From positions 92,224-156,223 of the forward strand of contig NZ_LGYZ01000050.1 of NCBI RefSeq assembly GCF_001310275.1: a stretch of DNA of 64,000 bases. The letters run 5' to 3'. How positions within the stretch are numbered: position 1 is the stretch's first letter; every line of letters starts with the position of its first letter. The notes below the pieces were generated by a model. The model searched no databases and had not been told where the DNA came from. It saw only the letters and a list, made by a program, of their open reading frames with translations. Below, one piece after another: positions 60,405 through 64,000 of the stretch. Position numbers and translations under genes: made by a program. Source of the stretch: Nocardia arizonensis (lineage in GTDB: Bacteria; Actinomycetota; Actinomycetes; Mycobacteriales; Mycobacteriaceae).

Positions 60405-61460
60405 GTGCCGCAGCCGATCATCATGGACGTCGATACCGGCATCGACGACTCCCTGGCCCTGCTGTATCTGCTGGCCTCGCCCGAGGCCGAGATCATCGGT
60501 ATCGCCGCCACCGCGGGCAACGTCACCGCACCGCAGGTTGCGGTGAATACGCTGGCCTGGCTTGACGTGTGCCGGGCGCCGGATATCGAGGTCGCCCTCG
60601 GCGCGGCCGAACCGCTGGCGATACCGCTGCGCACCACCGAGGACACCCACGGTCCCCAAGGCATCGGTTACGCCGAACTACCCGTCCCGGTCCGGCCGCT
60701 CTCGCAGCGCTCGGCCACCCGCATGTGGGTGGAGCGAGCACGCGAGCGGCCCGGCGAGATCATCGGACTGTGCACGGGCCCGCTCACCAATCTGGCGCTG
60801 GCGCTGCGAATGGAACCCGGACTGCCGACCCTGTTGCGGCGGTTGGTGATCATGGGCGGCGCGTTCAACCATCCGGGCAACACCACCCCCACCAACGAGT
60901 GGAACGTGCACGTCGACCCGGAAGCCGCCAAGGAGGTCTTCGACGCCTTCTCCGCGGCGCCCGCCGATCGACGGCCGATCGTGTGCGCCCTCGACGTCAC
61001 CGAGACCATCGAGATGCGGCCCGACCATCTGCGACGGCTGGCCGAGCGCGCGGGCTGTCCCCCGCGCGAGCCGGCCTCCGCGGACGATCCCGAGGGACTG
61101 CGCTCCACCGCGCCGAATCCGGTGATCCGTCATGTCGAGGACGCGGTGCGGTTCTATTTCGAATTCCACCGCCGCTACGACCAGGGCTATCTGGCGCATA
61201 TGCACGACCCCTTCGCCGCCGCGGTGGTCCTCGATCCCGGACTCGCGCGCACCCGACCGGCCACGGTCGACGTGGAGCTCACGGGCACGATCACCCGCGC
61301 GACCACGGTCGCGGACTGGGCAGGCATGTGGGGCCGCCGACCCAACGCCGACATCGTGACCGGCACCGATCCCGCCGTCTTCTTCGACCGGCTCGTCGCG
61401 CGCGTCGGCGATTTCGCCAAGGCGCTGTATCCGCAGCAGCTGCCCCAGGAGGTTTCGTGA
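60405..61460 (+). CDS. Nucleoside hydrolase (inosine/uridine-preferring family)
   Basis: A 351-residue N-glycosidase that splits nucleosides to ribose and base. The calcium site is IIMDVDTGIDDSLALLYLLA (Asp10, Asp14, Asp15); GLCTGPLTNLALALRMEPGL, VIMGGAFNHPGNTTPTNEWN and FNxxxDPEA-like NVHVDPEAAKEVF follow, and HDPFAAAVVLDPG near the end supplies the catalytic-region histidine. An insert near 225-245 (REPASADDPEGLRSTAPNP) is longer than usual. The GTG start has no ribosome site and lies just after a TACGCT -10-like box (60392), so the transcript may be leaderless. The amidohydrolase follows 16 bp downstream. Confidence 0.92.
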   Translation: MPQPIIMDVDTGIDDSLALLYLLASPEAEIIGIAATAGNVTAPQVAVNTLAWLDVCRAPDIEVALGAAEPLAIPLRTTEDTHGPQGIGYAELPVPVRPLSQRSATRMWVERARERPGEIIGLCTGPLTNLALALRMEPGLPTLLRRLVIMGGAFNHPGNTTPTNEWNVHVDPEAAKEVFDAFSAAPADRRPIVCALDVTETIEMRPDHLRRLAERAGCPPREPASADDPEGLRSTAPNPVIRHVEDAVRFYFEFHRRYDQGYLAHMHDPFAAAVVLDPGLARTRPATVDVELTGTITRATTVADWAGMWGRRPNADIVTGTDPAVFFDRLVARVGDFAKALYPQQLPQEVS

Positions 61461-61476
61461 TCGATCGGGAGCACCC

Positions 61477-62352
61477 GTGAACGACGTCGAGTATCTGTTG
61501 GGGCTGCGCGCGCGACTCGGCCTGCCCGGATTCCTCGACGTGCACACCCATTTCATGCCCGAGCAGGTCATGCGCAAGGTGTGGGCCTATTTCGACGCCG
61601 CGGGGCCGATGACCGGGCGCGCGTGGCCGATCACCTATCGCACGGACGAACAGGAGCGGTTGAAGGTGTTGCGCGAGTTCGGGGTTCGCGCTTTCACGGC
61701 ACTGGTATACCCGCACAAACCGGATATGGCGGCCTGGCTCAACGAGTGGACCGCCGAATTCGCCGCGCGCACTCCGGATTGTCTGCACACCGCCACCTTC
61801 TATCCCGAACCCGGCGTCGACTCCTATGTCGAGGCGGCGCTCGACGCGGGCGCACGGGTGTTCAAGGTGCATGTGCAGGTCGGGGACTTCCATCCGGGCG
61901 ATCCGCTGCTGCATCCGGTCTGGGGCATGTTGGAGGACAGCGGTGTGCCCGCGCTCGTGCACTGCGGGTCGGGTCCGGTGCCCGGCACCTACACCGGACC
62001 CGCGCCGATCGCCGACATCCTGCGTCGCCATCCGCGGCTACGGCTGATCGTCGCCCATATGGGCACCCCCGAATATTCCGCATTCCTTGACCTGGCACAG
62101 CGATACGAGGGCGTCCACCTCGACACCACGATGGTGTGGACCGATTTCACCGAGGCCGACGCCCCCTTTCCGACCGCGGAACACCCCCGCCTGCGCGCGA
62201 TGGGCGAGCGCATCCTGTTCGGCAGCGACTTCCCGAACATCCCCTATTCGTACGGGCATTCACTGCTCGCCCTGGAACGGCTCGAGCTCGGCGACGACTG
62301 GTTGCGCGCGGTCTGCTACGGTAATGCCGCGCGTATGTTCGACCTCGACTGA
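61477..62352 (+). CDS. Amidohydrolase-2 family metal-dependent hydrolase
   Basis: A 291-residue TIM-barrel hydrolase/decarboxylase-type enzyme: FLDVHTHFMPEQVMRKVWAY (metal ligands His23, His25), RVFKVHVQVGDFHPGDPLLH, VPALVHCGSGPVPGTYTG, LIVAHMGTPEYSAFLDLAQR and ILFGSDFPNIPYSYGH with the catalytic Asp. CGGGAG is five bases before the GTG start. It forms an operon with the nucleoside hydrolase, so its substrate may be a base-derived cyclic amide, which is inference. Decarboxylase relatives exist in the same family. Confidence 0.9.
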   Translation: MNDVEYLLGLRARLGLPGFLDVHTHFMPEQVMRKVWAYFDAAGPMTGRAWPITYRTDEQERLKVLREFGVRAFTALVYPHKPDMAAWLNEWTAEFAARTPDCLHTATFYPEPGVDSYVEAALDAGARVFKVHVQVGDFHPGDPLLHPVWGMLEDSGVPALVHCGSGPVPGTYTGPAPIADILRRHPRLRLIVAHMGTPEYSAFLDLAQRYEGVHLDTTMVWTDFTEADAPFPTAEHPRLRAMGERILFGSDFPNIPYSYGHSLLALERLELGDDWLRAVCYGNAARMFDLD

Positions 62353-62358
62353 GCCCGG

Positions 62359-64000
62359 TCAGGTCGTGGCGGCGCCCCGCCTGGACAGGCCGCTGGCGCG
62401 CAGTACCCGGCGACCGATGGCGGCGCGAACGGACTCCTCGGCCCCGATGACGCGCACATGACGGCGCGCCCTGGTGATGGCGGTATAGAGCAGCTCCCTG
62501 GTGAGCAGCGTGGATTCGGGTTCGGGCAGCACCACCGACACGGTGTCGTACTGACTGCCTTGACTGCGGTGGATGGTCATGGCGAAAACCGTGACCACGG
62601 CGGGGAATTGCGTGGGATGCACCAGATACGGCGCGCTGCCGCGTTGCAGCGCGGCGCGCAGCGAGCCGTCCGGCAACCGCACGATGACGCCGGTGTCGCC
62701 GTTGTAGATGCGGGCCTCGTGGTCATTGGCGGTCACCAGCAGCGGCTGGCCGGGATACCAGGGCACATGGGCCGATTCCGGTCCCGCTCCGCCGGCCGCG
62801 GCCCAGTCCGCGGCCATGCGGTCCCAGCGCTCCACACCGAACCGACCCTGGCGGTGCGCGCACAGCAGCCGGTGCGATTCCAGCGCCGCCAGCGCGCCCG
62901 CCGCGTCGCCCTCGAGCGCCGCCGCGGTGACCGCGCGGGCCGCCTCGACCACATCGGCACGCACCCCGGCGGTGGTCTCCGGCGCGCACAGCGACACCTC
63001 CGCACCGCCCGCGCGCAACAGCTCCAGCGCGGTGTCGGCATCGCCCGCGCGCACCGCGACCGCGAGTTCGGCGATCCTGCCGCCGAAGCGGCGACCGCGG
63101 GTCAACCGGACGATGCCGCCGCGCATCCGGGTGTGTTCCAGCGCCGACAGCGCCTCCGTATGCCGTCGCGGCACGGACGATTCCGAATGCCGTTCGCCCA
63201 GTATGCGGTCCAGCACCGGATTCGGGGCGCCGATCACCGGCCCCGCGACCAGATCCGCCAGGACCGCGCCCGCGTCGACCGACGCCAACTGGTCGGGATC
63301 GCCGACCAGCACCAGCCGGGTGTCGGGCCGCAACGCCGCGAGCAGACTGCTCATCATGGTCAGCGACACCATCGAGGTCTCGTCCACCACGATCACGTCA
63401 TAGGGCAGTCGATTGAATTCGTGATGGCGAAAGCGGGTGCCACGACCGCGCTGCCAGCCGAGTAACCGGTGCAGGGTGGCGGCGGTCAGTTCCGGCAGGC
63501 CGAGTTCGTCCGCCTGTTCGCGCACGGCCTCCTGGAGGCGGGCCGCCGCCTTGCCGGTGGGCGCGGCCAGCGCGATACGCAGCGCGGGCGATTTGGGTTC
63601 GGCCCTGCGGTGCGCGTCGAGCAGGGCCAGTACCCGGGCGATGGTGTGCGTCTTGCCGGTTCCGGGTCCGCCCGCGATGACGGTGGTCCAGTGGGTGGCG
63701 GCCAGCGCGGCGGCCAGCCGCTGGCGGTCGGGGACAGCGCCGTGCGCGCCGTCTGCGGATTCGAACAGCCGATCCAGTTCGCGTCGCACGATATCCGGGT
63801 CGACCTTCGGGTGGCCCGCGGCCCGTTCGGTGAGCACGCGCCGAATCGTCTGCTCCTGGCGGAAATACCGATCCAGGTACAGCAGCGGTCCGGCCGGGTC
63901 ACCGGGTTCGGCCTCCACCAGCCGCAGCGGGGTCAGCGGCCCGGCCTCGCCGCCGCGCACCAGCGGACTCACCCGCAGGGCCGCGGTCACCGCGCCGATA
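62359..64000 (-). CDS. recD: Exodeoxyribonuclease V alpha subunit (RecD helicase), 5' part beyond the right edge
   Basis: About 545 residues are visible; the N-terminus is outside the window. The helicase core shows TVIAGGPGTGKTHTIARVLA (Walker A), APTGKAAARLQEAV, YDVIVVDETSMVSLTMMSSL (Walker B), LVLVGDPDQLASVDAG (motif III), MTIHRSQGSQYDTVSVVLPE (motif V) and LLYTAITRARRHVRV (motif VI). This is the SF1B 5'-3' motor of RecBCD, acting in double-strand-break repair. RecB and RecC would be expected further right. The apparent ATG-like position at 63990 is an internal Val codon, so no start is assigned. Confidence 0.95.
   Translation of the reverse strand, partial: IGAVTAALRVSPLVRGGEAGPLTPLRLVEAEPGDPAGPLLYLDRYFRQEQTIRRVLTERAAGHPKVDPDIVRRELDRLFESADGAHGAVPDRQRLAAALAATHWTTVIAGGPGTGKTHTIARVLALLDAHRRAEPKSPALRIALAAPTGKAAARLQEAVREQADELGLPELTAATLHRLLGWQRGRGTRFRHHEFNRLPYDVIVVDETSMVSLTMMSSLLAALRPDTRLVLVGDPDQLASVDAGAVLADLVAGPVIGAPNPVLDRILGERHSESSVPRRHTEALSALEHTRMRGGIVRLTRGRRFGGRIAELAVAVRAGDADTALELLRAGGAEVSLCAPETTAGVRADVVEAARAVTAAALEGDAAGALAALESHRLLCAHRQGRFGVERWDRMAADWAAAGGAGPESAHVPWYPGQPLLVTANDHEARIYNGDTGVIVRLPDGSLRAALQRGSAPYLVHPTQFPAVVTVFAMTIHRSQGSQYDTVSVVLPEPESTLLTRELLYTAITRARRHVRVIGAEESVRAAIGRRVLRASGLSRRGAATT

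Overview
The window comes from a high-GC, mycolic-acid-type actinomycete, most likely Nocardia or a close relative. This is an inference from gene content read by eye, with no database search. The pointers are an antigen-85-like mycolyltransferase, HadA-like double-hotdog and Rv1733c-like proteins, a secreted LIP-type lipase, a LigC/PrimPol pair, PucR regulators, many TetR regulators and dense FadD/FadE/CaiB lipid enzymes. Most genes use strong GGAG-type ribosome sites, and GTG and TTG starts are frequent. No rRNA, tRNA, CRISPR array or insertion sequence was recognised.

Layout. 1-8415 (minus): the N-terminal 2805 residues of a large NRPS (C-A-T-C-A-T-C-A...), cut by the left edge, with a DhbF-like first condensation domain. 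9.7-23.8 kb: envelope and lipid genes (DUF218 protein, double hotdog protein, Ag85-like esterase, truncated PucR, acyl-CoA carboxylase beta subunit, Rv1733c-like protein with TetR, SRPBCC-FadD fusion, secreted lipase, DUF2599 lipoprotein) and a deleted NAD(P)-binding pseudogene. 24.2-28.1 kb: a regulatory island with an XRE/DUF5753 regulator, its DUF397 partner, a DUF574-type methyltransferase and three small-protein genes. Four copies of one dyad/promoter element (CAGATG..TTGCATCTG followed by a TAGACT-like -10) lie in front of these genes. 28.6-35.1 kb: a CBS protein, then a tightly coupled four-gene operon (SufS-like cysteine desulfurase, unknown-HMA fusion, fold-III PLP decarboxylase, cysteine-synthase-rhodanese fusion) and a TetR. 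This looks like an undescribed sulfur/amino-acid pathway.

35.2-42.1 kb: a 1338-residue caspase-like/STAND NTPase/TPR protein divergent from an alpha/beta hydrolase, followed by an NfeD-like/flotillin pair and a cold-shock protein. This resembles a conflict or regulated-death locus beside a membrane-organising module. 42.1-52.2 kb: alkylsulfatase, GAP-family exporter, LigC plus PrimPol, a DUF4190-like membrane protein, MarR, a tiny secreted two-cysteine peptide, a full-length PucR and a small membrane protein. 52.3-62.4 kb: acyl-CoA dehydrogenase with TetR; a TetR divergent from an EphD-like hydrolase plus zinc-ribbon SDR, sharing CGTACC-N3-GGTACG dyads; DUF2784 and CaiB-like proteins; a TetR divergent from a nucleoside hydrolase and amidohydrolase. 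62.4-64.0 kb: RecD, cut by the right edge.

The most novel-looking parts are the PLP/HMA/rhodanese operon, the XRE-DUF397 island with its repeated promoter element, and the caspase-STAND-TPR locus.
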